A DNA stretch of 6,198 nucleotides from an uncultured Flavobacteriales bacterium (GTDB taxonomy: Bacteria > Bacteroidota > Bacteroidia > Flavobacteriales_D > Crocinitomicaceae), in the NCBI GenBank assembly GCA_903899795.1, contig CAIUKX010000006.1, forward strand, positions 1 through 6,198, given 5' to 3'. The position numbers and the translations under genes were made by a program. The number at the start of each line of letters is the position of its first letter. Position 1 is the stretch's first letter. Shown here piece by piece: positions 1 to 6,198 of the stretch. The notes below the pieces were generated by a model that saw nothing but the letters and a program-made list of their open reading frames with translations, was not told the DNA's origin and ran no database searches.

Positions 1-3000
1 TCCCCAACGATCATAAACATATACTGTGTTGTTTGGGAAAGTTTTATCAATATTTGATAATTCCCATACATCATTCGCACCGTCTCCGTTTGGTGAAAAT
101 GCAGTCGGTATTACAATATCACAATCCTTGATTGATACCGAAAATAATACAGCTTGACTAGGGCATCCATTGGCAGTTTCTGTTGCGTAATAGACAGTTG
201 TTCCAAGTGTATTACTAGGATTAAATGCGGATCCGGTTCCGATTGAGTATGTAAGTGAAGCATCACTGTACCAAGTTATTGTTCCTCCGCTTCCGGGATT
301 TACAACCAAGGGTAGAAATTGATCAATTGAACAATAGGATGTATCGAAGTTTGTTTCGGGTATAGCGGGAGTGGTAGCAGTTGTTACACTAGCGCTAGAA
401 GCTGCAGGACAAGAACCATTGGTTGTGTATGTAATGGAGTAGGTTGTTCCAGAAGTTCCATTTGTAATGATTCCTGTACTGGCATTAATGACAGCTCCAT
501 CTGAAGGTGGTATTGTGAATGTAAATGTCCCGCCGGGTGTTCCTGTTACTGTTGATATTCCTCCCGAGCAGGTTGGAGTAGTTGTGAAAGTCGCGTCATC
601 CTGTGTGAGGGCAGTAACTGGTACGATTGCTGATGCAGGACATGCGCCATTTGTTGTGTAGGTAATCGAATAAGTTGTTCCGAATGAACCTCCTGAAATT
701 GTACCGGTTGAACTATTAATGGTGGCAGCATCAGAAGGAGGGGATGTAAAAGTAAATGTACCTCCTGAAGTTCCGCTTACAGAGACAGTGCCACCTGTAC
801 AAGTTGGAGTTGTTGTGAAAGATGCATCATCTTGGAGAAGGGCTGTCATAGGTACATTGGAAGTAGCTGGACATGTACCGCTGGTGGTATAAGTAATATT
901 GTAAGTTGTTCCGGATGTACCTCCTGTAATTGTTCCAGTAGAAGCATTGATTGTAGCTCCATCAGAAGGCGGTGAAGTGAATGTAAATGTACCTCCTGAA
1001 GTACCGGTTATGGATGCTGTTCCACCAGTACAAGTTGGAGTAGTTGTGAATGAAGCATTATCTTGTATTAAGGAAGTTACCGATTGATTTGTTGAAGCAG
1101 AACATGCACCTGCTGTTGTATAAGTAATACCATACGTTGTACCCGATGTTCCACCAGTAATTGTTCCTGTGGAAGCATTGATTGTTGCACCGTCCGATGT
1201 TGGTGTAGTAAATGTAAATGTTCCTCCGGCAGTTCCGGTAATAGTCGCTGTCCCTCCAGAGCATGCAGGTGTAGTACTGAAGGAAGCGTTGTCTAGTGAT
1301 GAAGCTGTTACCGATGCGTTACTTGTTCCTGAACATGCACCCGCTGTTGTGTAAGTAATACCATACGTTGTACCCGAAGTTCCACCTGTAATTGTTCCAG
1401 TGGAAGCATTGATAGTTGCTCCGTCCAAAGGAGGTGTAGTAAATGTAAACGTTCCTCCGGTCACCCCGGTTATTGTTGCAGTTCCTCCTGTACAAGTTGA
1501 TGTGGTAGTAAAAGAAGCATTGTCTACAGATGAAGCCGTTACAGATGCACTACCAGAAGCTGAACATGCTCCTGCAGTGGTATAGGTAATATTGTATGTT
1601 GTACCCGATGTTCCTCCGGTTACAGTTCCTGTTGAAGCGTTGATAGTTGCTCCGTCCGCGGGAGGTGTTGTAAATGTAAAAGTACCACCTGTCGTTCCGG
1701 TTATTGTTGCTGTTCCTCCGACACAAGTTGGTGTAGTGGTAAACGTTGCAAGGTCTTGAGTTAAGGAAGTTACGGATGAATTTGTAAAAGCCGGACATGT
1801 GCCGCTTGTTGTATAAGTAACGCTATAGGTTGTTCCTGCTGTTCCGCCAGAAATAGTCCCGGTTGAAGCGTTAATTGTTGCAGCATCTGATGGAGGAGTA
1901 GTAAATGTAAAAGTTCCCCCTGAAGTACCGGTAATGGTTGCAGTTGCACCTGTACAGGTTGGAGTGGTTGTGAACGTTGCGATATCTTGTACCAAAGAAG
2001 TGACAGATAAATTGGTGGAAGTCGGACATGTTCCACTTGTGGTATAGGTCACGTTATAGGTTGTTCCGGATGTTCCTCCTGAAATCATTCCTGTTGCAGC
2101 ATTAATAGTTGCAGCATCAGATGGAGGAGAAGTAAATGTGAAAGTTCCGCCAGCCAGACCTGTAATCGTAGCACTTGCACCAGTGCAGGTTGGTGTTGTT
2201 GTAAAAGTTGAAATATCATTTGGTGTAACTGTAACATCAACATTGTCGGTTGTTGAACATCCTGTAGCAGTAGTGGTGGTAGTGACAGTGTATGTACTGG
2301 TGACTGGACTTGCTGTGACATTGGTAAGCGTAACTGTTGGATTTGAAACTGTTGAAGAACTTAATCCTGTTGTGGCTGACCAAACATACGAAAAAGCAGC
2401 AGTATTTGTAGTTCCCAAATTTCCTGTATGTCCAGAACAGATGGAAATATTACTACCCGCATTTGCAATCGGTAAAGGGTGAACGACAATGCTGACTGTA
2501 GTAGAAGTTGTATCGTTACAATAATCGATTGCGTTGAATGTAAGTGTGACATTTCCAAGTTCACCTGCTCCAGGTGTATAATTTGAAGTCAAAGCATTAG
2601 GAGTTGAAAATGTTCCGGTTCCACCTTCCCAAAGAATGCTTTTATAACTGCCCGACATTACATTTCCAGTTAAGGTAAAAGCATTTGTAATGCAATCAGC
2701 ACTTGGAACTGGTGCAATACCAACTGATAAAGGAATGAAGGGTGCAGCACAACCTTGGTTATAATAAGTTGCTGCTCCTGCCCAATTATACGAAACAGCT
2801 CCACCATCTGCTGCTCCAGGTACTCCGGCACCATTAACAAGTAGTGATTTGTCATATATTACTGTATCTGCATAACCAGTAACCGTGTTTGTTAATACCA
2901 GGGTTCTGGGAGATGACCCAGCTGAATAATTCACAAAGTGACCGGAAGTATTACCGGCACATTGAAAAATAACATACAATGTATCGGTCAAGTTGGCAAA

Positions 3001-3432
3001 ATAAGACGCAATTGGAGTGAAATCAGTACTGGTGATGATAAGCGCTTTTCCTCCTGGAGGGATGATTCCTGCTGGTGGTTCTAAAAGTTTACCGCATTTT
3101 ACTATATCGGAATTCAAAGTTGCGACATTGGCTGTTGCTCCGGGAGTTGTACAGAAACCTAAAAACGAGTTACCAGTATTCGGCCACTTAGCAATATTTA
3201 TTACTCCAGAAGCACCGGCTCCATCGATTCTGATGTTATTGATATCAAGTGCAACTGGACCATTAATGAAAGAAACCATTTCATTTTTTCCTTCATTACC
3301 GCCGTCACATCCGTCAACAAGGATTGCTTGAATTTGAAAGCCTGTAGGGGGAATCTGCGAGAAAACAGAAAAGGTTAAACTTAGATAAATGCATGTCAAT
3401 AGTAGACGCAAACAAGATAACGTAATTTTCAT
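1..3432 (-). CDS. Large secreted repeat protein with T9SS type B (gliding motility-associated) C-terminal sorting domain, 3' end outside window
   Basis: I translated the minus strand from the ATG at 3432-3430 and found 1144 codons without a stop. An in-frame TAA at 3447-3445 fixes this Met as the N-terminus; no Shine-Dalgarno is visible. Residues 1-25/26 are a Sec signal peptide (MKITLSCLRLLLTCIYLSL, ending FSVFSQ). Residues about 27-230 resemble the lamin-tail-like domains of Bacteroidota surface proteins, with an acidic DGCDGGNEGKNEM motif at 40-52. About 235-317 is an Ig-like domain, and 318-405 is PKD/Ig-like (YVWSATTG, ending GCSTTDNVDVTV). Residues 406-1021 are eight 77-residue repeats. 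A further Ig-like segment (1022-1104) leads into the sorting domain at 1105 (IPTAFSPNGDGANDVWEL, then VYVYDRWG), which is cut by the window edge; perhaps 45-55 residues are missing. Known for the family: this domain directs T9SS export and surface attachment. Adhesion is an inference. No enzymatic domain is visible. Confidence 0.95.
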   Translation of the reverse strand, partial: MKITLSCLRLLLTCIYLSLTFSVFSQIPPTGFQIQAILVDGCDGGNEGKNEMVSFINGPVALDINNIRIDGAGASGVINIAKWPNTGNSFLGFCTTPGATANVATLNSDIVKCGKLLEPPAGIIPPGGKALIITSTDFTPIASYFANLTDTLYVIFQCAGNTSGHFVNYSAGSSPRTLVLTNTVTGYADTVIYDKSLLVNGAGVPGAADGGAVSYNWAGAATYYNQGCAAPFIPLSVGIAPVPSADCITNAFTLTGNVMSGSYKSILWEGGTGTFSTPNALTSNYTPGAGELGNVTLTFNAIDYCNDTTSTTVSIVVHPLPIANAGSNISICSGHTGNLGTTNTAAFSYVWSATTGLSSSTVSNPTVTLTNVTASPVTSTYTVTTTTTATGCSTTDNVDVTVTPNDISTFTTTPTCTGASATITGLAGGTFTFTSPPSDAATINAATGMISGGTSGTTYNVTYTTSGTCPTSTNLSVTSLVQDIATFTTTPTCTGATATITGTSGGTFTFTTPPSDAATINASTGTISGGTAGTTYSVTYTTSGTCPAFTNSSVTSLTQDLATFTTTPTCVGGTATITGTTGGTFTFTTPPADGATINASTGTVTGGTSGTTYNITYTTAGACSASGSASVTASSVDNASFTTTSTCTGGTATITGVTGGTFTFTTPPLDGATINASTGTITGGTSGTTYGITYTTAGACSGTSNASVTASSLDNASFSTTPACSGGTATITGTAGGTFTFTTPTSDGATINASTGTITGGTSGTTYGITYTTAGACSASTNQSVTSLIQDNASFTTTPTCTGGTASITGTSGGTFTFTSPPSDGATINASTGTITGGTSGTTYNITYTTSGTCPATSNVPMTALLQDDASFTTTPTCTGGTVSVSGTSGGTFTFTSPPSDAATINSSTGTISGGSFGTTYSITYTTNGACPASAIVPVTALTQDDATFTTTPTCSGGISTVTGTPGGTFTFTIPPSDGAVINASTGIITNGTSGTTYSITYTTNGSCPAASSASVTTATTPAIPETNFDTSYCSIDQFLPLVVNPGSGGTITWYSDASLTYSIGTGSAFNPSNTLGTTVYYATETANGCPSQAVLFSVSIKDCDIVIPTAFSPNGDGANDVWELSNIDKTFPNNTVYVYDRWG
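370..2217 (-). repeat. Eight tandem 231-bp (77-aa) Ig-like adhesin repeats inside the surface protein
   Basis: In coding order the units are 2217-1987, 1986-1756, 1755-1525, 1524-1294, 1293-1063, 1062-832, 831-601 and 600-370. The first-cysteine codons begin at 2185, 1954, 1723, 1492, 1261, 1030, 799 and 568, an exact 231-bp period with no indel. Each unit reads roughly D-x-A-(S/T)-F-TTTPTC, TGGTATITGTSGGTFTFT, PPSDGATINASTGTI, GGTSGTTY, ITYTT, G-x-C, then a variable Ser/Ala-rich linker. The two cysteines per unit are 53 residues apart in phase, so an intradomain disulfide is possible. One unit counted in full has 24 Thr in 77 residues. The pattern resembles the Ig-like repeats common in Bacteroidota T9SS substrates. 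The outer units are more divergent than the central ones. Confidence 0.95.
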
Positions 3433-3454
3433 AGCTATAAAAGTTTATGTTTTC

Positions 3455-3469
3455 TTGAAGCGGTTTCAA
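3455..3469. promoter_or_regulatory. Operator-like imperfect palindrome TTGAAGCGGTTTCAA
   Basis: This 15-mer is a near-perfect dyad: six of seven base pairs around the central base are symmetric. It lies about 23 bp upstream of the minus-strand start codon, within the likely leader. Its minus-strand form, TTGAAACCGCTTCAA, shares an AACCGCTT core with the site at 3734-3750. CG-centred palindromes of this sort are typical LacI-family operators, but no regulator gene is in the window. The assignment is inference. Confidence 0.3.
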
Positions 3470-3550
3470 AGTTTCTGGAGGGATCCTAACTTTTTTAGGG
3501 TGTTCACTTCAATTGTAATAAAAAAATAACACCATCTCTTTATTACGTTG

Positions 3551-3558
3551 CAAATATA
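3551..3558 (-). promoter_or_regulatory. Candidate Bacteroidota -7 promoter element (TATATTTG) for the surface protein gene
   Basis: On the minus strand this reads TATATTTG, an exact match to the Bacteroidota -7 consensus TAnnTTTG. It would give a leader of somewhat over 100 nt before the ATG at 3432. I found no convincing -33 TTG/TTTG at the expected 19-21 bp spacing, and the region is AT-rich, so a chance match is quite possible. Confidence 0.3.
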
Positions 3559-3614
3559 AAGCATTAAGTTTATTTTTAGATGAATTTCATGTTAATTTTT
3601 TGTTTAGCAATTAG

Positions 3615-3626
3615 TTAACCGGTTTA
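3615..3626. promoter_or_regulatory. Operator-like palindrome TTAACCGGTTTA in the divergent intergenic region
   Basis: The core AACCGGTT is a perfect 8-bp palindrome, and the 12-mer has five of six symmetric pairs. It is repeated with one change (TTAACCGCTTTA) at 3736-3747, 121 bp nearer the GH109 start. It overlaps a weak plus-strand promoter-like pair, TTG at 3600-3602 and TAGTATTG at 3625-3632. A regulator binding here could affect the GH109 gene. LacI/GntR-type binding is inferred only from the form of the site. Confidence 0.35.
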
Positions 3627-3720
3627 GTATTGTTTTTTCTTGCTCAGAAATCAATAGGAAATAAACCTTGTGTACTTCAGTTTGGTTAAAAATTCACCTA
3701 TATACATAGTGTTTTATTTT

Positions 3721-3750
3721 GTTAAAAGCGTAATTTTAACCGCTTTAAAA
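3721..3750. promoter_or_regulatory. Overlapping inverted repeats just upstream of the GH109 start, including TTTTAACCGCTTTAAAA
   Basis: Two dyads overlap here. GTTAAAA (3721-3727) pairs with TTTTAAC (3734-3740) across a 6-base spacer. TTTTAA (3734-3739) pairs with TTAAAA (3745-3750) across CCGCT. The second contains TTAACCGCTTTA, an 11/12 match to the palindrome at 3615-3626. The block ends 11 bases before the ATG at 3762, so it could act as a repressor site or as alternative leader hairpins. No terminator U-tract is present. Confidence 0.35.
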
Positions 3751-3761
3751 TAGATAGACAA

Positions 3762-5165
3762 ATGACCAACGACAGAAGAAATTTCATCAAAAAAAGCGTG
3801 CTTGCCGGCGCTGGATTAGGATTGTTTTCCAACCAAATACTTTCCGCAGAAAAAGAGAATTCTCAATTGGAATTATCCAATAAGAATGAACCAAAATCAG
3901 TCATTCGTATGGCATTCATTGGTGTTGGGTTAAGAGGTGAAGTTCATCTGGAAGAATGTATCAAAAGAAAAGATGTTCAGGTAATTGCTATTTGCGATCC
4001 GGATAAAAATTCGGCTATACCACGTGCAAAAAAAATCATTGGAGAATACTATGGTGAAAAAAATAAGGTTGTTGAATATTCAAATGGCGAAGAGGATTAT
4101 ATCAATTTATTGAATCGAACGGATGTGGATGCCGTAATTATTTCAACTCCCTGGGAATGGCATACGCGACAAGGAGTTTTAGCGATGAAAAAAGGAATTG
4201 CTGTTGGAATGGAAGTTTGCGGTGCTATGGATCTTCAGGAATGCTGGGATTTGGTGGATGCGCATGAAGCCAGTGGAACTCCTTTCTTCGGATTGGAAAA
4301 TGTGTGTTACCGACGTGATGTAATGGCCGTGTTGAATATGGTTCGACAAAATTTATTCGGTGAACTGCTGCATTTGCAAGGTGGCTATCAACACGATTTG
4401 CGGAATGTAAAATTCAATGACGGGAAACAATTTTATGGCGGTGGTGTTGAATTTGGAGATAAAGGAATTTCAGAAGCCAAATGGAGAACGAATCATTCTG
4501 TACATAGAAATGGAGATTTATATCCGACGCATGGATTAGGTCCTGTGGGAACAATGATTAATTTGAACCGTGGAAATCGTTTGATCAGCCTGACTTCCGT
4601 TGCTACAAAATCAAGAGGATTGCATAAATACATTGTGGACAACGGAGGAAAGGATCATCAAAATGCGAAGGTTGAATTTAAATTGGGTGATATTGTTACA
4701 ACATTATTAACTACTGCGAATGGTGAGACCATTATGCTGTCACACGACACAAATTCACCAAGACCCTATTCACTTAATTTCAGAGTTCAGGGTACGCAAG
4801 GTTTGTGGATGGATGATATTGATTCGATCTATATAGAAGGTCGTTCTCCTAAAGGACACACCTGGGAAAAAGCTGATGCATATTTGAGTCAGTATGATCA
4901 TCCGTTATGGCTAAAATACGGAAAAGACGCTGAAGGAGCTGGGCATGGAGGGATGGATTTCTTTGTGATCCATAGTTTTATTGAATCACTGAAACGAAAC
5001 GAACCTTGTGCACTTGACGTTTACGATTTGGCGACCTGGTATGCAATTACACCGTTATCGGAGGCGAGTGTGGCTCAAGGTGGACAATTACAGCAAATCC
5101 CCGATTTTACAAGAGGGAGATGGATGAGTCGAAAACCAATTTTTGCATTAGATGATCGTTATTAA
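3762..5165 (+). CDS. Tat-exported GH109-type glycosidase (predicted alpha-N-acetylgalactosaminidase), Gfo/Idh/MocA fold
   Basis: This 467-residue protein is complete. It begins with a twin-arginine signal: RRNFIKK at 5-11, a hydrophobic LAGAGLGLF stretch, and a likely cleavage site near Ala29. A Rossmann NAD-binding domain starts at about 48 with GVGLRG (54-59). Other motifs are STPWEWH (128-134), GMEVCGA (149-155), ENVCYRRD (179-186), GGYQHDL (207-213), EAKWRTNH (238-245), YPTHGLGPV (254-262), RGLHKYIVD (285-293), GHGGMDFF (394-401) and YDLATWYAITPLSE (421-434). As I remember it, these agree closely across the full length with the Elizabethkingia meningoseptica GH109 alpha-N-acetylgalactosaminidase, including the NAD-site and active-site His/Tyr regions. 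GH109 enzymes keep NAD+ bound and cleave terminal alpha-GalNAc by a redox elimination-addition mechanism; Tat export suits a protein that folds around its cofactor before translocation. This start places the RR motif properly. Exact substrate specificity is not proven; a related sugar oxidoreductase is the alternative. Confidence 0.9.
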   Translation: MTNDRRNFIKKSVLAGAGLGLFSNQILSAEKENSQLELSNKNEPKSVIRMAFIGVGLRGEVHLEECIKRKDVQVIAICDPDKNSAIPRAKKIIGEYYGEKNKVVEYSNGEEDYINLLNRTDVDAVIISTPWEWHTRQGVLAMKKGIAVGMEVCGAMDLQECWDLVDAHEASGTPFFGLENVCYRRDVMAVLNMVRQNLFGELLHLQGGYQHDLRNVKFNDGKQFYGGGVEFGDKGISEAKWRTNHSVHRNGDLYPTHGLGPVGTMINLNRGNRLISLTSVATKSRGLHKYIVDNGGKDHQNAKVEFKLGDIVTTLLTTANGETIMLSHDTNSPRPYSLNFRVQGTQGLWMDDIDSIYIEGRSPKGHTWEKADAYLSQYDHPLWLKYGKDAEGAGHGGMDFFVIHSFIESLKRNEPCALDVYDLATWYAITPLSEASVAQGGQLQQIPDFTRGRWMSRKPIFALDDRY

Positions 5166-5229
5166 TGCTTAATTTTGAATGTTGAATGTATGATTGAAAG
5201 TCAGGTTGAGGAATTTTGAAGCAAAAAGA

Positions 5230-5382
5230 GTCCTCCCCCTTAATCCCCCTCCGAAGGGGGAAATATTAACGCTTCGACGATTTGAATTATAACTTTCGAT
5301 CTAGTATTATTCATATGAGATACTTGTTTTAAAAGAAGTGATCTTTTGTCTCCCCCTTTGGAGGGGGATTAAGGGGGAGGAC
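5230..5382. repeat. MITE-like 153-bp element with 32-bp terminal inverted repeats
   Basis: The left arm (5230-5261) begins GTCCTCCCCCTTAATCCCCC. The right arm (5351-5382) is its reverse complement, ending GGGGGATTAAGGGGGAGGAC, with one mismatch in 32. Each arm also folds on itself: TCCCCCT/AGGGGGA with loop CCGA at 5244-5261 and loop TTGG at 5351-5368. The 89-bp interior is AT-rich and non-coding. I see no clear target-site duplication in the flanks. It fills most of the gap between the GH109 stop and the next start, so it may also act as a strong hairpin or terminator. The bases between the stop codon and the element (5166-5229) hold only a short TTGAATG tandem pair. C/G-block repeats of this type are, to my knowledge, dispersed in many Bacteroidota genomes. 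Confidence 0.85.
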
Positions 5383-5407
5383 GTGTCATTGAACGTAAAA
5401 TATAAAA

Positions 5408-6198
5408 ATGTCAAAATATAAACCTTCATTATTAATCCTCGCAGCAGGTAGTTCTTCCCGTTTTGGTTCGTCAAAGCAAGTTGCTTCTATTGGTAACGAA
5501 GGAGAAACGATTATGGATTATTCCATATATGATGCCGTTCGTGCCGGATTTGGAAAAGTCGTGTTTGTTATCCGTGAAGCTTTTTTGGAGGATTTTAAAT
5601 CGGCGATTGAGGCGAAGTGGAAAGGTATAGTTGACCTTGTCTATGTTTTCCAGGAATTGGATTCATATGCGATAAAGTGCGACACTGAAAGAACTAAACC
5701 GTGGGGAACAGGTCATGCCTTGTTGTGTGCGAAAGGAGTAATTGATACTCCTTTTTGTGTGATCAATGCGGACGATTTTTATGGTTACCATTCTTTTCAG
5801 TTGATACATGATTTTTTAGTGAATCCCTGGAATCAAAATGAATCAGTTTTAGTTGGGTATGAAATTGAATCTACTTTATCTGAAAACGGTGGTGTTTCGA
5901 GAGGAATTTGTGAATATGACGAGGGATATTTGATTCGAATTGAAGAACGATTAGGAATTGAGTATTCTGCTTCAAAAAAAGTCATCGTTTCCAAAGAAAA
6001 TGATGTTGAAATTACGATTCCTGCCGGATCAATTGTTTCAATGAATTTCTGGGGATTTCATCCGGCTATTTTTGAGATTACCCAACAGTTGTTTGATGAC
6101 TTTATAGAATCAAATCCAGGATTGACAAAAGAATTTTATTTACCTTCTATCGTTCAGTCGATGATTCACAGTGAAGGACATAAAGTGAAAGTAATCCA
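5408..6198 (+). CDS. Sugar-phosphate nucleotidyltransferase (NTP-transferase family), 3' end outside window
   Basis: From the ATG at 5408 there are 263 open codons to the window edge. The N-terminus has the nucleotidyltransferase signature LAAGSSSRFGSSKQ (11-24), in which the G-x-x-SR-x-G loop and the following Lys bind the nucleotide phosphates. It continues with GETIMDYSIYDAVRAGFGKV (32-51). PWGTGHAL (98-105) and NADDFYG (120-126, with candidate Mg2+-binding Asp residues) follow, then ENGGVSRG (159-166), MNFWGF (212-217) and KEFYLPSIV (241-249). No signal peptide is seen, so it should be cytoplasmic. The family joins a sugar-1-phosphate to an NTP to make an NDP-sugar and PPi; the exact sugar and nucleotide cannot be read from the sequence. 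Relatives in Bacteroidota are about 300 residues, so most of the protein is present. The start is 25 bp after the inverted-repeat element and lacks a Shine-Dalgarno. Homologues often neighbour an APH-fold sugar kinase, which would lie beyond the right edge. Confidence 0.88.
   Translation, partial: MSKYKPSLLILAAGSSSRFGSSKQVASIGNEGETIMDYSIYDAVRAGFGKVVFVIREAFLEDFKSAIEAKWKGIVDLVYVFQELDSYAIKCDTERTKPWGTGHALLCAKGVIDTPFCVINADDFYGYHSFQLIHDFLVNPWNQNESVLVGYEIESTLSENGGVSRGICEYDEGYLIRIEERLGIEYSASKKVIVSKENDVEITIPAGSIVSMNFWGFHPAIFEITQQLFDDFIESNPGLTKEFYLPSIVQSMIHSEGHKVKVI

Larger units (their letters stand above)
3433..3761. other. Divergent AT-rich intergenic region between the surface protein and the GH109 gene
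   Basis: These 329 bases contain no plausible gene. They hold the 5' leaders and presumably the promoters of both divergent genes, with three operator-like imperfect palindromes listed separately. A small AT-rich hairpin, CCTAA-CTTTT-TTAGG, lies at 3485-3499 in the leader of the minus-strand gene; its stem is only five pairs, so it is weak. Neither start codon has a purine-rich Shine-Dalgarno sequence (the bases before 3762 are AATAGATAGACAA), which is usual for Bacteroidota. No RNA gene was recognised. Confidence 0.7.

Noticed and set aside
370..2217. Regular periodicity considered as a CRISPR array
   Set aside because: The period is 231 bp, the whole unit is conserved with no repeat/spacer alternation, and it is translated as protein repeats.
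467..2482. Short plus-strand frames (for example 467-661, 1169-1354, 1400-1585, 2138-2482) with similar Val/Pro-rich products
   Set aside because: They are antisense to the repeat array of the minus-strand surface protein. Their mutual similarity comes from the 231-bp repeat, and they have no recognisable domains.
546..2855. Short minus-strand frames in the same region, rich in Gln/Leu or Asn/Tyr/Cys
   Set aside because: They are out-of-frame readings of the same long coding sequence, and their odd composition follows from the Thr/Gly codon bias of the repeats. The in-frame reading is open for 1144 codons.
3017..3331. A 104-codon plus-strand frame opposite the start of the surface protein
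   Set aside because: It lies entirely antisense to the lamin-tail-like N-terminal region and shows no domain. The opposite frame has a signal peptide and coherent domain structure.
3485..3499. CCTAA-CTTTT-TTAGG hairpin in the leader of the surface protein gene as a riboswitch or attenuator
   Set aside because: A five-pair AT-rich stem with no further conserved structure is too weak to call.
5230..5382. Inverted repeat considered as a complete insertion sequence or a simple rho-independent terminator
   Set aside because: The interior is only 89 bp with no transposase, so it is at most a MITE-like remnant. The arms lack a following U-tract on either strand, so a classical terminator is not supported, although the hairpin may still impede transcription.

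Overview
The window looks like low-GC chromosomal DNA of a Bacteroidota bacterium, probably in or near the Flavobacteriales. The evidence is a long secreted protein ending in the gliding-motility/type IX secretion (T9SS) type B sorting domain, a Tat-exported GH109-type glycosidase, starts without Shine-Dalgarno sequences, and a C/G-block inverted repeat of a kind I associate with this phylum. The genus cannot be fixed from this sequence.

Layout: (1) Positions 3432 down to 1, minus strand: one uninterrupted frame of 1144 codons that runs off the left edge. It encodes a large cell-surface protein with a signal peptide, a lamin-tail-like N-terminal region, Ig/PKD-like domains, eight in-register 77-residue Thr/Gly-rich repeats, and the start of the T9SS type B C-terminal domain. 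(2) 3433-3761: a divergent AT-rich intergenic region with three operator-like imperfect palindromes, two of them sharing TTAACCG(G/C)TTTA. (3) 3762-5165, plus strand: a complete Gfo/Idh/MocA-fold protein with a twin-arginine signal, matching glycoside hydrolase family 109 (alpha-N-acetylgalactosaminidase type). (4) 5166-5407: an intergenic stretch holding a 153-bp element with 32-bp terminal inverted repeats (31/32 matching), MITE-like, with no coding content. (5) 5408-6198, plus strand: a sugar-nucleotidyltransferase that runs off the right edge.

How the genes may fit together (inference): the GH109 enzyme would release N-acetylgalactosamine in the periplasm, and the cytoplasmic nucleotidyltransferase could activate a sugar-1-phosphate to an NDP-sugar, so the two plus-strand genes may belong to one amino-sugar salvage route. 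The repeat-rich surface protein is divergently transcribed and may be functionally separate (adhesion or surface layer). I see no clearly novel multi-gene system. The points most worth a second look are the repeat array, the paired operator-like sites, the inverted-repeat element, and the glycosidase-nucleotidyltransferase pairing.
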